A DNA stretch of 18,122 bases from NCBI GenBank assembly GCA_038208735.1, contig JBBQYL010000096.1, positions 1 to 18,122 on the forward strand, written 5' to 3'. Source of the DNA: Scleromatobacter sp038208735 (lineage in GTDB: Bacteria; Pseudomonadota; Gammaproteobacteria; Burkholderiales; Burkholderiaceae_C). Position 1 is the stretch's first letter. Each line of letters opens with the position of its first letter. Shown piece by piece: positions 1 to 7,349 of the stretch. The notes under the pieces were generated by a model. That model searched no databases. It saw only the letters and a list, made by a program, of their open reading frames with translations, and was not told the origin of the DNA. The position numbers were made by a program, and so were the translations under genes.

Positions 1-555
1 TCGCACGCCGCCCATCGCCACGTAGTTGGCCACGCCCGGCGCGAAGACCGGATTGGTGAGCGACAGCGATTCCAGCAGTTCCTCCGGCAGCTTGGTCACG
101 CGCGCCATCGCGGGCACGCGCATCACGCGGATCTCGGCCTCGGGCAGCGCATGGCACGCGTCGGCCATCAGCCCCGACGTGATGAACCCGCCCGACAGCG
201 CCTGGTCGTAGACCAGCCCGATCACCGGATGGCCCTGGCGCCGGGCGAGATCGAGGCAGCAGCCGAGGTGGGCCATCGCGCGATGGATGCCCAGCAGCTC
301 GTCGCGTCGGCGCAGCTTCTGGCCCTGCGTGTCGACCAGCAGCAGCAGCGGACGCCCCGGATGTTCCGCCACCGTGGCCAGGATGGCGCGCGCCTGGCGC
401 AACGCCAGCTCCACGCCGACGGCCGCATGGTGGGTGGTGCCGACGACGGCGATCGGCGCGCCGTCGAACGTGGCGTTGCCGACCAGGAGATCGCCCTCCG
501 CGACGATGGCGTGCGCGTCGCCGAACAGGCGCGTGGCGACGGTGGGCCAGTCCAT
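1..555 (-). CDS. mdcE: Malonate decarboxylase gamma subunit, partial (runs off left edge)
   Basis: This is the N-terminal 185 residues of the gamma subunit of biotin-independent malonate decarboxylase; the 3' end lies beyond base 1. MdcD and MdcE together decarboxylate malonyl-ACP to acetyl-ACP in the cytoplasm. The reading frame is open from ATG 555 to the edge and begins MDWPTVATRLFGDAHAIVAE. The segment YDQALSGGFITSGLMADA (about residues 116-133) is the glycine-rich crotonase-fold stretch typical of MdcE. The ATG shares one base with the mdcD stop (TGATG), and a GGAG lies just upstream, which points to translational coupling. Family members are usually 230-270 residues, so most of the protein is present. 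The family call is confident. Confidence 0.9.
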   Translation of the reverse strand, partial: MDWPTVATRLFGDAHAIVAEGDLLVGNATFDGAPIAVVGTTHHAAVGVELALRQARAILATVAEHPGRPLLLLVDTQGQKLRRRDELLGIHRAMAHLGCCLDLARRQGHPVIGLVYDQALSGGFITSGLMADACHALPEAEIRVMRVPAMARVTKLPEELLESLSLTNPVFAPGVANYVAMGGVR

Positions 556-1436
556 CAGGCGGCTCCGGTGGCGGGACGCAGCGAACGCACCGCGGCTGCA
601 TCGAGATCGGGCACGGCGCGCGCGTCGGCAATGCCCAGCCGCAACCACAGCTCGAACGCGTCGGCGTTGTCGCCATCGACGTCGACGCGGCGCTGCAGCA
701 GGGCCGACTCCGAATGCAGCTCGGCCAGCGTCATCGGTCGGTGCGTGTCCAGCGCCGCGATGGCCGCCGCACGGAAGGCGAGCGGATCGTCCTCCACCAG
801 CGCGTCGCAGTCGCCGCACAGCCAGCGATGCTTGCCCCCGGTGGTGCGCCAGACGAGCGCGCGATCGCGCGAGTCGAACTCGCCGGCGCCGTGGGCCGAC
901 TCGATCACCTCGGGGCCGGACATCGCGTGGCGCGCGATGTCACTCATCACCACCGTGTCGGCGCAGCGCGCCACGATGCCCATGCCGCCGAAGCAGCCGT
1001 TGGCGCCGCCGATGAGGATGACCGTGGCGATCCCGGCGGCGCGCACGTCGAGCAGCGCGCGCATCACCTCCGAGACCGCGATGAGGCCGGCGTTGGCCTC
1101 GTGCAGCCGCACGCCCCCCGACTCGGCCAGCAGCAGCACCGCGTCGGGCCGGTCGCGCAGCGCGCGGCGCAGCAGGCCCGCCAGCTTGGCGCCGTGCACC
1201 TCGCCGACGCCGCCACCCATGAACTCGCCCTCCTGGGCCGCCACGAAGATGGCGCGGCCGCCCAGCGTGGCCCGGCCGATGGCCACGCCGTCGTCGAACG
1301 CGGCGGGCACGCCCAGCTGTGCCAGGTGCGGGCTCGTGACGCGCTCGGACGGCGGCAGCCACTCGTGGAACGAGCCGGCATCCACGACCGCGGCCAGGCG
1401 CTCGCGTGCCGAGAGTTCGGCAAAGCTGGCGTTCAC
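555..1436 (-). CDS. mdcD: Malonate decarboxylase beta subunit (biotin-independent)
   Basis: A 293-residue carboxyltransferase-like subunit that works with MdcE to decarboxylate malonyl-S-ACP. It begins VNASFAELSARERLAAVVDA with a GTG start. That start overlaps the mdcC stop by four bases (GTGA) and is preceded by GGGGAG at a proper distance. Longer in-frame upstream starts would run through mdcC and mdcA and were set aside. Recognisable stretches are GGVRLHEANAG (about 107-117) and GGANGCFGGMG (about 143-153), glycine-rich loops of the ClpP/crotonase fold that build the acyl-thioester pocket, followed by MSGPEVIE (about 172-179). Length matches the family. It sits in the order A-C-D-E, and dedicated transcription from inside the operon is not apparent. 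Confidence 0.93.
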   Translation of the reverse strand: MNASFAELSARERLAAVVDAGSFHEWLPPSERVTSPHLAQLGVPAAFDDGVAIGRATLGGRAIFVAAQEGEFMGGGVGEVHGAKLAGLLRRALRDRPDAVLLLAESGGVRLHEANAGLIAVSEVMRALLDVRAAGIATVILIGGANGCFGGMGIVARCADTVVMSDIARHAMSGPEVIESAHGAGEFDSRDRALVWRTTGGKHRWLCGDCDALVEDDPLAFRAAAIAALDTHRPMTLAELHSESALLQRRVDVDGDNADAFELWLRLGIADARAVPDLDAAAVRSLRPATGAA

Positions 1437-1744
1437 GGACGGCTCCCCGTGATCGCAGAGATTGCCTGGTCGAGCCGAAGGCTGACCACGGCCGGCGTCG
1501 CGCCCATGTCGTTGATGGAGACCACGATGCCGCCGAGCCCGTGGCGCGCGTGGAAGTCGCGCAGCACCACCTCCCAGATCGCGCCGAAGCCGCGCGCGGA
1601 GGTGTCGACGTCGATACGGCACCCGGTACCCACGGCAGGCTCCACCAGCACCTCCAGGTTGCCCGACGCCACCACGCCCACCAGGGCCGGCGCGAACGGC
1701 GGCGTGGCCCGGCCGCCGTCGAACGTGAAGTGAAGGGTCTCCAT
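1433..1744 (-). CDS. mdcC: Malonate decarboxylase acyl carrier protein (delta subunit)
   Basis: A 103-residue acyl carrier protein that holds the acetyl/malonyl group during the decarboxylase cycle. Unlike ordinary ACPs it carries 2'-(5''-phosphoribosyl)-3'-dephospho-CoA on a serine. The likely attachment site is Ser27 in GVVASGNLEVL (residues 23-33), the conserved family signature. It begins METLHFTFDGG. An AGGAG (1750-1754 on the complement) overlaps the TAG stop of mdcA and sits six bases before this ATG, which supports the start. The stop overlaps the GTG of mdcD by four bases. The holo-ACP synthesis genes expected with it (mdcB, mdcG) are not in the window and may lie beyond the left edge. 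Confidence 0.93.
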   Translation of the reverse strand: METLHFTFDGGRATPPFAPALVGVVASGNLEVLVEPAVGTGCRIDVDTSARGFGAIWEVVLRDFHARHGLGGIVVSINDMGATPAVVSLRLDQAISAITGSRP

Positions 1745-1752
1745 GCCGGCTC

Positions 1753-3426
1753 CTACCAGTTGCGGAAGCGGCGCGGCGGCCGGTACAGCCCGCCCGACGC
1801 CCGCACCAGGTCGCGCATCGTGCGCGCGGCCAGCAGGTTGCGCGTCGCGTCGCGCGGATCGACGCCGAGATCGGACGGGCGCCGGATGACGCCGCGCGCC
1901 CGCAGCCGCTCCACCATCGCGCGGTCGCGCCTCTGGCCCGCCGGCGTGAAGCCCGCGACGCCGCGGATCGCCTGCTCGCGCTCCTCGTCGTCGCGGCACA
2001 GCAGCAGGTTGGCGATGCCTTCCTCGGTGAGCACATGCGTCACGTCGTCTCCGTAGATCATGATGGGCGGCAGCGCCAGCCTGGCCTGCTCGGCCAGCTT
2101 CCAGGCGTCGAGCGTCTCCACGAACGCGGGCTGCATGTGCTCGCGGAAGGTCTCCACCATCTGCACCACCAGCTTCTGGCCACGCGGCGTGCCGCGGGCG
2201 CCGGGCAGGCCGTCGCGCGCCTCGCGCCCGGCCTTCAACCAGGCCTCGCTGGCGTGCCGGCGGCCGCGCGCGTCGGCGCCCATGTTGGGCGCGCCGCCGA
2301 AGCCGGCGATGCGGCCCAGCGTGGCGGTGGAGCTGTTGCCCTTCATGTCCATCTGCAGCGTCGAGCCGATGAACAGGTCGCAGGCGTAGTGGCCCGCGGC
2401 CTGGCAGAACGCGCGGTTGCTGCGCAGGCTGCCGTCGGCGCCGGTGAAGAACACGTCGGGCCGCGCGCGGATGTAGTCCTCCATGCCCAGCTCGGAGCCG
2501 AAGGAGTGGATGGACTCGACCCAGCCGGCCTCGATGGCGGGAATCAGCGCCGGGTGGGGGTTCAGCGCCCAGTGGCGGCAGATCTTGCCCTTCAGCCCCA
2601 GGCGCTCGCCATACGTGGGCAGCAGCAGCTCGATGGCCGCCGTGTCGAACCCGATGCCGTGATTGAGCGACTGCACGCCGTACTCCGCGTAGATCCCCTT
2701 GATGGCCATCATCGCCATCAGCACCTGGATCTCGGAGATCTGCGCCGGGTCGCGCGTGAACAGCGGCTCGATGAACGCGGGCTCGGGCGCCTTCACCACG
2801 AAGTCGACCCAGTCGGCGGGGATGTCCACGCGCGGCAGCGTGTCGACGATCTCGTCGACCTGCGCCACCACGATGCCGCTCTTGAACGCCGTGGCCTCGA
2901 CGATGGCCGGCGTGTCCTCCGTGTTGGGGCCCGTGTAGAGATTGCCGTGGCGGTCGGCCGCCTGCGCGGCGATCAGCGACACCTTGGGCGTGAGGTCGAT
3001 GAAGTAGCGGCCGAACAGCTCCAGGTAGGTGTGGATCGCCCCGATGCGCAGCTTGCCCTGCCCCACCAGCTGCGCGAGCCGCTGCGCCTGCGGGCCGGAG
3101 AACGAGAAGTCGAGCTTGCTGGCGATGCCCAGCTCGAACACGTCGAGGTGCTCGGGCAACGACAGCACCGACTGCACCATGTGCAGGTCGTGCACGCGCT
3201 CGGGCGACACCTGCGTGAGCGCGCGGGCGAGGAAATCGGCCTGCTTCTGGTTGTCGCCCTCCAGGCACACGCGGTCGCCGGGCACGATGAGCGCCTCCAG
3301 CAGCGCGACGATGGCGTCGGCCGCGACCGTCCTCGCGCGCACGCCCGCCACCGCGCCGGCACGCGCGAGGCGCGCCGCGCGATCGGCGCGCTGGCGGGTC
3401 CACGGCGAGTCAGCGACGGCGCTCAT
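1753..3426 (-). CDS. mdcA: Malonate decarboxylase alpha subunit (acetyl-S-ACP:malonate ACP transferase)
   Basis: A 557-residue subunit with a CoA-transferase-type fold. It swaps malonate for acetate on the acyl carrier protein MdcC, giving malonyl-ACP for MdcD/E. Strongly family-like stretches are VPGDRVCLEGDNQKQADFLA (about 48-67), HMVQSVLSLPEHLDVFELGIASKLDFSFSG and LNHGIGFDTAAIELLLPTYG. There is no signal peptide and no membrane segment, so it is cytoplasmic. The length fits the usual size of about 550. The ATG lies one base after the dctM stop; the ribosome site is weak (AAGTGAC), so translation probably depends on coupling to dctM. Direct linkage to TRAP permease genes rather than to mdcL/M or an AEC carrier is the notable local arrangement. 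Confidence 0.95.
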   Translation of the reverse strand: MSAVADSPWTRQRADRAARLARAGAVAGVRARTVAADAIVALLEALIVPGDRVCLEGDNQKQADFLARALTQVSPERVHDLHMVQSVLSLPEHLDVFELGIASKLDFSFSGPQAQRLAQLVGQGKLRIGAIHTYLELFGRYFIDLTPKVSLIAAQAADRHGNLYTGPNTEDTPAIVEATAFKSGIVVAQVDEIVDTLPRVDIPADWVDFVVKAPEPAFIEPLFTRDPAQISEIQVLMAMMAIKGIYAEYGVQSLNHGIGFDTAAIELLLPTYGERLGLKGKICRHWALNPHPALIPAIEAGWVESIHSFGSELGMEDYIRARPDVFFTGADGSLRSNRAFCQAAGHYACDLFIGSTLQMDMKGNSSTATLGRIAGFGGAPNMGADARGRRHASEAWLKAGREARDGLPGARGTPRGQKLVVQMVETFREHMQPAFVETLDAWKLAEQARLALPPIMIYGDDVTHVLTEEGIANLLLCRDDEEREQAIRGVAGFTPAGQRRDRAMVERLRARGVIRRPSDLGVDPRDATRNLLAARTMRDLVRASGGLYRPPRRFRNW

Positions 3427-3427
3427 G

Positions 3428-4789
3428 TCACTTGGGCTGCGCGAGCGGCCCCATCACCAGGTCGGGCAGCGCCGTGGCGATGCCCGGGCAGGCCGACAAC
3501 AGCACCACGGTGAGCAGCATCAGCACCACGAACGGATTGACGCCGCGGATGATGGCGCCCAGCGGGATGTCGGGCGCGATGTTCTTGATGACGAAGATGT
3601 TCAGGCCCACCGGCGGATGGATGAGGCCGGTCTCCATCACGATGGTCATCACGATGCCGAACCAAACCAGGTCGAAGCCCGCGGCCTTGAGCGGCGGCAG
3701 GAAGATGGGCGAGGTCATCAGGATGATGGAGACGGGCGGCAGGAAGAAGCCCATCACGATCACCAGCAGCAGGATCGCGGCCAGCAGCGCCCACTTGGAC
3801 AGCGCCAGCGCCACGATCCACTGCGCCATCGACTGGCTGATGTGCAGGTAGCTCATCACGTAGGAGAACAGCAGCGACATGCCGATGATGAACATCAGCA
3901 TCGTCGACTCCTTCAGCGTGGCCGACAGGATGGGCGCGATGTCCTTCATGCGCCAAACGCCGTAGATCACCGCGATGAGCACCAGCGCGAGCAGGCTGCC
4001 CAGGCCGGCCGTCTCCGACGGTGTGGCGAAACCGCCGTACAGCGCCACCATCACGCCGGTGAGCAGGATCAGGAACGGCAGCACGCGCGGCAGGATCTCC
4101 AGGCGCTGGCGCAGCGTGAAGTGCTCGTCGAGCAGCAGCGGCGACGGCGTGCCGTCGACGTCGAACTGGCGCTTGGCCACGCGGTATTCGCGCTGGTAGT
4201 TGATGGCCGCCCACGCCGCGAACAGGATCACCAGCAGCACGCCCGGACCGATGCCGGCCAGGAACAGGCGGCCCAGCGACTGCTCGGACGCCACCGCGTA
4301 GAGGATCATCGTGACCGAGGGCGGCAGCAGGATGCCCAGCGTGCCGCCCGCGGCGATGATGCCCGCCGCGAAGCCCGGCGAGTAGCCGCGCCGGCGCATC
4401 TCGGGGATGCCCGCGCTGCCGATGGCCGAGCACGTGGCCGGGCTCGAGCCGGCCATCGCCGCGAACAGCGCGCAGGCGAACACGTTGGCGATGCCCAGCC
4501 CGCCGGGGATGCGTCCCATCCACACGTGCATCGCCGCGTAGAGATCCTGCCCGGCGCGCGTGCGCCCGATGGCCGAGCCCTTCAGGATGAACAGCGGGAT
4601 CGACAGCAGCGTGATGCTGGACATCTCCTCGTAGACGTTCTGCGTGACGGTGTCGAGCGACGACGCCGGCATGAAGATGGCCATGAACAGCACGCCCACG
4701 GCGCCCAGCGAGAACGCGATGGGCATGCCCGAGAACATCACCAGCAGCGTGACGACGCCGAACAGCGAGCCGAGCAGCAGCATCGACAT
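3428..4789 (-). CDS. dctM: TRAP transporter large permease (DctM family), likely malonate
   Basis: A 453-residue integral inner-membrane protein, the large 12-helix-class subunit of a tripartite ATP-independent periplasmic transporter. Such systems normally use a sodium gradient. It begins MSMLLLGSLFGVVTLLVMFSG. Family marks are GIPEMRRRGYSPGFAAGIIAAGG-like sequence (about residues 125-148), GILLPPSV, LPPVSIILMTSPIFLPP and TGLIHPPVGLNIFVIKNIAP near the C terminus. The ATG shares a base with the dctQ stop (TGATG), with GGGAGGA upstream. An ATG two codons downstream is a less likely alternative. Its position between dctQ and mdcA suggests malonate as substrate, as in the MatPQM system known from rhizobia; that is inference from context. 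Confidence 0.93.
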   Translation of the reverse strand: MSMLLLGSLFGVVTLLVMFSGMPIAFSLGAVGVLFMAIFMPASSLDTVTQNVYEEMSSITLLSIPLFILKGSAIGRTRAGQDLYAAMHVWMGRIPGGLGIANVFACALFAAMAGSSPATCSAIGSAGIPEMRRRGYSPGFAAGIIAAGGTLGILLPPSVTMILYAVASEQSLGRLFLAGIGPGVLLVILFAAWAAINYQREYRVAKRQFDVDGTPSPLLLDEHFTLRQRLEILPRVLPFLILLTGVMVALYGGFATPSETAGLGSLLALVLIAVIYGVWRMKDIAPILSATLKESTMLMFIIGMSLLFSYVMSYLHISQSMAQWIVALALSKWALLAAILLLVIVMGFFLPPVSIILMTSPIFLPPLKAAGFDLVWFGIVMTIVMETGLIHPPVGLNIFVIKNIAPDIPLGAIIRGVNPFVVLMLLTVVLLSACPGIATALPDLVMGPLAQPK

Positions 4790-5382
4790 CAGCGGTCCTC
4801 CCGCGGCAGGCGCAGCTTGTTGGCGCTGACCACGACCTGCAACGCGAGCTGCACGCTCAGCAGGATCATGCCCAGCGACATCAGCAGGTACGGGATCCAC
4901 AGCGGCGGCGCCCACGACGACGAGGTGGTCTGCCCCTCGCTCCAGGCCTCGTGCAGCAGCGTGCACGACTTCCACGCGAAGAATGCGCAGAACGCCAGGC
5001 AGCCCAGGTCGACGAGCGCGATGCGCACGCGGTTCACGCGCTCGGGCAGCAGCGACGACACCGCCTCGATGCCCACGTGTCCGCGGATGGCCTGCACGAA
5101 CGCGCTGCACAGGAAGGTGGCGCCCACCAGGCAGAAGACCGAGGCCTCGTCCTGCCAGTCGGTGGACGCATGCAGGAAGTAGCGCGTGACGACGCTGGAC
5201 GTGAGGATGAACGCCGCCGCGAGCAACGCGACCATGCCCAGCACCATCACGCCGCGGTTGACGACCATCAGCGCGCGCGCCAGCGGCAGCAGCCAGCGCG
5301 GCGTGGCCGGGTCGATGTGCTGGTGCAGGCCCGCCCCGGCCGGCGCGGCGGCCAGTCCGACGGGAACGTGCGGCAGGTCCAT
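4789..5382 (-). CDS. dctQ: TRAP transporter small permease (DctQ family), likely malonate
   Basis: A 197-residue inner-membrane protein with four predicted helices at about 43-63, 79-99, 119-139 and 162-184, the normal layout of the small TRAP subunit. WQDEASVF (about 76-83) is the conserved family element that precedes the second helix. The start chosen is the ATG two bases after the dctP stop (MDLPHVPVGLAAAPAG). Reading the frame further upstream would overlap dctP by about 100 bases and add charged, non-family sequence. The N-terminal cytoplasmic tail of about 40 residues is somewhat long. Its stop overlaps the dctM start by one base. It pairs with DctM to form the membrane part of the carrier. 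Confidence 0.9.
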   Translation of the reverse strand: MDLPHVPVGLAAAPAGAGLHQHIDPATPRWLLPLARALMVVNRGVMVLGMVALLAAAFILTSSVVTRYFLHASTDWQDEASVFCLVGATFLCSAFVQAIRGHVGIEAVSSLLPERVNRVRIALVDLGCLAFCAFFAWKSCTLLHEAWSEGQTTSSSWAPPLWIPYLLMSLGMILLSVQLALQVVVSANKLRLPREDR

Positions 5383-5384
5383 GC

Positions 5385-6404
5385 TCACAGCAGTTTCTGG
5401 GCGGCGGTCATCAGCGCCTTGGTGGAGTCGTTCCGATCCGCGTAGTCCTTCCACGCCGTGGCCTTGGCGATGGCCTGCCACTTGGCCAGCGTGGCCGAGT
5501 CGATGTCATAGGCCTTGGCGCCGGCCTTGGTGTAGATGTCGGCCACGAGCCGATCGTCGGCGCGCGCGGCGTCCATCGCGAACTTCTCCTGCTCGGCGCC
5601 TACGGCCATGATGATGTCCTGGTGCGCCTTCGGCAGCTTCGCGAACACGTCCTTGGAGATCATCAGCGGCTCGAACATGAACCAGTAGGCCTTGTTGCGC
5701 GCCGTGGTGAGGTGCTTGGCGATCTCCTCCAGCTTGAACGAGATGAAGCTGGTGGACGAGGTCATGGCCGCCTCCATCGCGCCCGTCTGCATCGCCGCGT
5801 AGATCTCGTTGGACGGCAGCGAGATGACCGAGGCGCCCGCCTCCTTCAGCATCATGTCCATCTCGCGGCTGCCGCCGCGCACCTTCATGCCCTTGGCGTC
5901 GGCAGGCGCCACCAGCGGCGAATTCTTGCTGGCCACGCCGCCGCCCTGCCAGATCCAGCTGACGATCAGCACGCCCTTGTCGTCGAGCGTCTTCGCCAGC
6001 AGCTTGCCCACCTCGGCCGTCTTCCAGGCGGCGCCCACCTCGTAGCTGGGCACCAGCGCGGGCATCAGGCCGATGTTGGTCTCGGGCACCTCGCCGCCGG
6101 CGTACGACAGCGGCACCAGGCTGAGGTCGAGCGCGCCCTTGCGCATGGCCGAGAACTGCGAGTTCGTCTTCATCAGCGACGAGCCGGGATAGACCGCCGC
6201 CTTCAACGCGCCGTTGCTGCGCTTCTCGATGTCGGCCGCGAAGCGGCGGCACAGGCGGTCGCGGAAGTCGCCCTCGGCGATCGTGCCGCTGGGGAACTGG
6301 TGCGAGATCTTGAGCGTGCCGTCCTGGGCCCGCAGCGTGGCGGACAGCGGCGCGAGGCCGGCGACGGCGGCGGCCTGGACGAGAGCGCGGCGGGTGATCG
6401 TCAT
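5385..6404 (-). CDS. dctP: TRAP transporter substrate-binding protein (DctP family), likely malonate
   Basis: A 339-residue periplasmic binding protein that delivers its ligand to DctQM. It begins MTITRRALVQAAAVAGLAPL. The twin arginine followed by a hydrophobic run suggests Tat export, with cleavage near residue 26 (LRA/Q). The family core is KGMKVRGGSREMDMMLKEAG (171-190), where Arg176 is the conserved residue that normally clamps the ligand carboxylate. SLPSNEIYAAMQTGAMEAA (195-213) follows. The ATG at 6404 has an ideal AAGGAG five bases upstream. A longer reading frame back to 6548 covers the promoter and was rejected. It is first in the operon, divergent from the GntR gene. The ligand is inferred as malonate from the adjoining mdc genes. 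Confidence 0.92.
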   Translation of the reverse strand: MTITRRALVQAAAVAGLAPLSATLRAQDGTLKISHQFPSGTIAEGDFRDRLCRRFAADIEKRSNGALKAAVYPGSSLMKTNSQFSAMRKGALDLSLVPLSYAGGEVPETNIGLMPALVPSYEVGAAWKTAEVGKLLAKTLDDKGVLIVSWIWQGGGVASKNSPLVAPADAKGMKVRGGSREMDMMLKEAGASVISLPSNEIYAAMQTGAMEAAMTSSTSFISFKLEEIAKHLTTARNKAYWFMFEPLMISKDVFAKLPKAHQDIIMAVGAEQEKFAMDAARADDRLVADIYTKAGAKAYDIDSATLAKWQAIAKATAWKDYADRNDSTKALMTAAQKLL

Positions 6405-6452
6405 GGAGTCTCCTTCGTGGGACGCGGGGCGTCGGAGCACCGGCGCCGCCCG

Positions 6453-6487
6453 TTGTGAATACAGGTTTAGTAAGTTTGCATCCACAA
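6453..6487. promoter_or_regulatory. Inverted pair of 11-base motifs, candidate GntR operator
   Basis: TTGTGAATACA (6453-6463) faces TTGTGGATGCA read on the other strand (6477-6487), separated by 13 bases; nine of eleven positions agree. The first arm contains TGT-GAAT-ACA, a small palindrome of the kind bound by FadR-class GntR regulators. It lies in the divergent gap between dctP and the regulator gene, so it is a reasonable operator for autogenous and operon control. Binding is inferred, not shown. Confidence 0.45.
6458..6487 (-). promoter_or_regulatory. Possible promoter of the dctPQM-mdc operon
   Basis: Read on the minus strand there is TTGTGG (6482-6487) as a -35-like element and TGTATT (6458-6463) as a -10-like element, 18 bases apart. 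Transcription would start near 6451, leaving a leader of about 47 bases before the dctP ATG. Both elements fall inside the arms of the inverted motif, which would suit repression by occlusion. The matches to consensus are modest. Confidence 0.3.
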
Positions 6488-6561
6488 CATGACGGAAGTA
6501 CTGGTGACAACCCGAATTTCGTCCAATGCTTTCCCGCAAGGCGCACACAAGATGTAACTCC

Positions 6562-6567
6562 TAGAAT
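6562..6567 (+). promoter_or_regulatory. Possible -10 element of the GntR gene
   Basis: TAGAAT matches the -10 consensus at five of six positions and ends six bases before the ATG at 6574. If it is used, transcription would begin at or next to the start codon and the message would be leaderless. This fits the lack of any purine-rich ribosome site before that ATG. No convincing -35 element is visible 17-18 bases upstream. Confidence 0.25.
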
Positions 6568-6573
6568 GCAACG

Positions 6574-7257
6574 ATGTCATCCACCCGCCTCTCCGAACGC
6601 CTGCGCGAATCGATCGAGGAAGAGATCGCCACCGGCAAGCTGCTGCCCGGCACGCGCCTCGACGAGGTGGACCTGGCCACGCGCTTCGGCGTCTCGCGCA
6701 CGCCCATCCGCGAGGCGCTGCGCCTGCTGTTGGGCGAGGGCCTGGTGGAGACGCGGCCGCAGCGCGGCACCGTGGTCGCGCTGGTGACGCCGCAGCGGCT
6801 GATCGAGATGTTCGAGGTGATGGCCGAGCTGGAGGCCATGTGTGCCCGGCTGGCCGCGCGGCGCATGTCGGACGCCGAGCTGGCCGAGATCGAGGCCGCG
6901 CACGAGGCCTGCCGCGGCTCGGCCGCCGCGCGCGACGCTGACGCCTATTTCTACGCCAATGAGCGCTTCCACTACGCCATCTACGCGGCCTCGCACAACA
7001 CCTTCCTGTTCGAGCAGTCGGCGTCGCTGCAACGCAAGCTGCGTCCGTACCGGCGCCTGCAGCTGCGCGTGCGCAACCGGCCGCAGCGCTCGTTCGAGGA
7101 GCACCAGGCCATCCTCGACGCGCTGCGCGAGGGCGATGCCGAGAAGGCCGTGCAGGCCATTCGCTCGCACGTGGTGGTGCAAGGCGAGCGCTTCGGCGAC
7201 CTGGTGGCGAGCCTGGGGCAGATGACGGCCACGCCGGAGCCTGCTGCGAGCGCCTGA
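6574..7257 (+). CDS. GntR family regulator, FadR subfamily (FCD domain), likely malonate-operon repressor
   Basis: A 227-residue cytoplasmic transcription factor. Residues about 5-72 form the winged helix-turn-helix (LATRFGVSRTPIREALRLLLGEGLVETRPQRGTV region). Residues about 78-215 form an all-helical FCD ligand domain. Its probable metal/ligand residues are Asn129 and His133 in NERFHYAI, His177 in EEHQAI and His199 in RSHV. Such domains usually bind small carboxylates. It is divergent from dctP, 169 bases away, the classic position for a local repressor. A GntR repressor (MdcY) controls malonate decarboxylase genes in Acinetobacter; equivalence here is inferred. No Shine-Dalgarno precedes the ATG. 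The family call is firm, the target less so. Confidence 0.88.
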   Translation: MSSTRLSERLRESIEEEIATGKLLPGTRLDEVDLATRFGVSRTPIREALRLLLGEGLVETRPQRGTVVALVTPQRLIEMFEVMAELEAMCARLAARRMSDAELAEIEAAHEACRGSAAARDADAYFYANERFHYAIYAASHNTFLFEQSASLQRKLRPYRRLQLRVRNRPQRSFEEHQAILDALREGDAEKAVQAIRSHVVVQGERFGDLVASLGQMTATPEPAASA

Positions 7258-7349
7258 GCGGAGACAGGCAGAACCGTCATCGACAGGAAAGTCCGCCGAA
7301 AGCCAATGTCGGCGACCATTGCGGGTTGGCCCACCAGACGACCTCATCC

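Noticed and set aside
1433..3403. Minus-strand 656-codon frame covering mdcC and most of mdcA in another frame
   Set aside because: Only its last 103 codons (mdcC) are real; the rest is an Arg/Ala/Gly-rich out-of-frame reading of mdcA.
2035..3513. Plus-strand open frame opposite mdcA
   Set aside because: No family features; mdcA on the minus strand explains the coding bias.
3029..5182. Plus-strand open frame of about 717 codons opposite the TRAP and mdcA genes
   Set aside because: Low-complexity Arg/His/Gln-rich translation, opposite confidently identified transporter genes; a GC-driven shadow.
6405..6548. N-terminal extension of dctP
   Set aside because: It covers the AT-rich divergent promoter region, lacks family sequence, and would place a Tat-like signal in mid-protein; the ATG at 6404 has an ideal ribosome site.
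7291..7316. Imperfect hairpin (GTCCGCCGA with TCGGCGAC) between the GntR and MFS genes
   Set aside because: Short stem with a bulge and no T run; not convincing as a terminator or operator.
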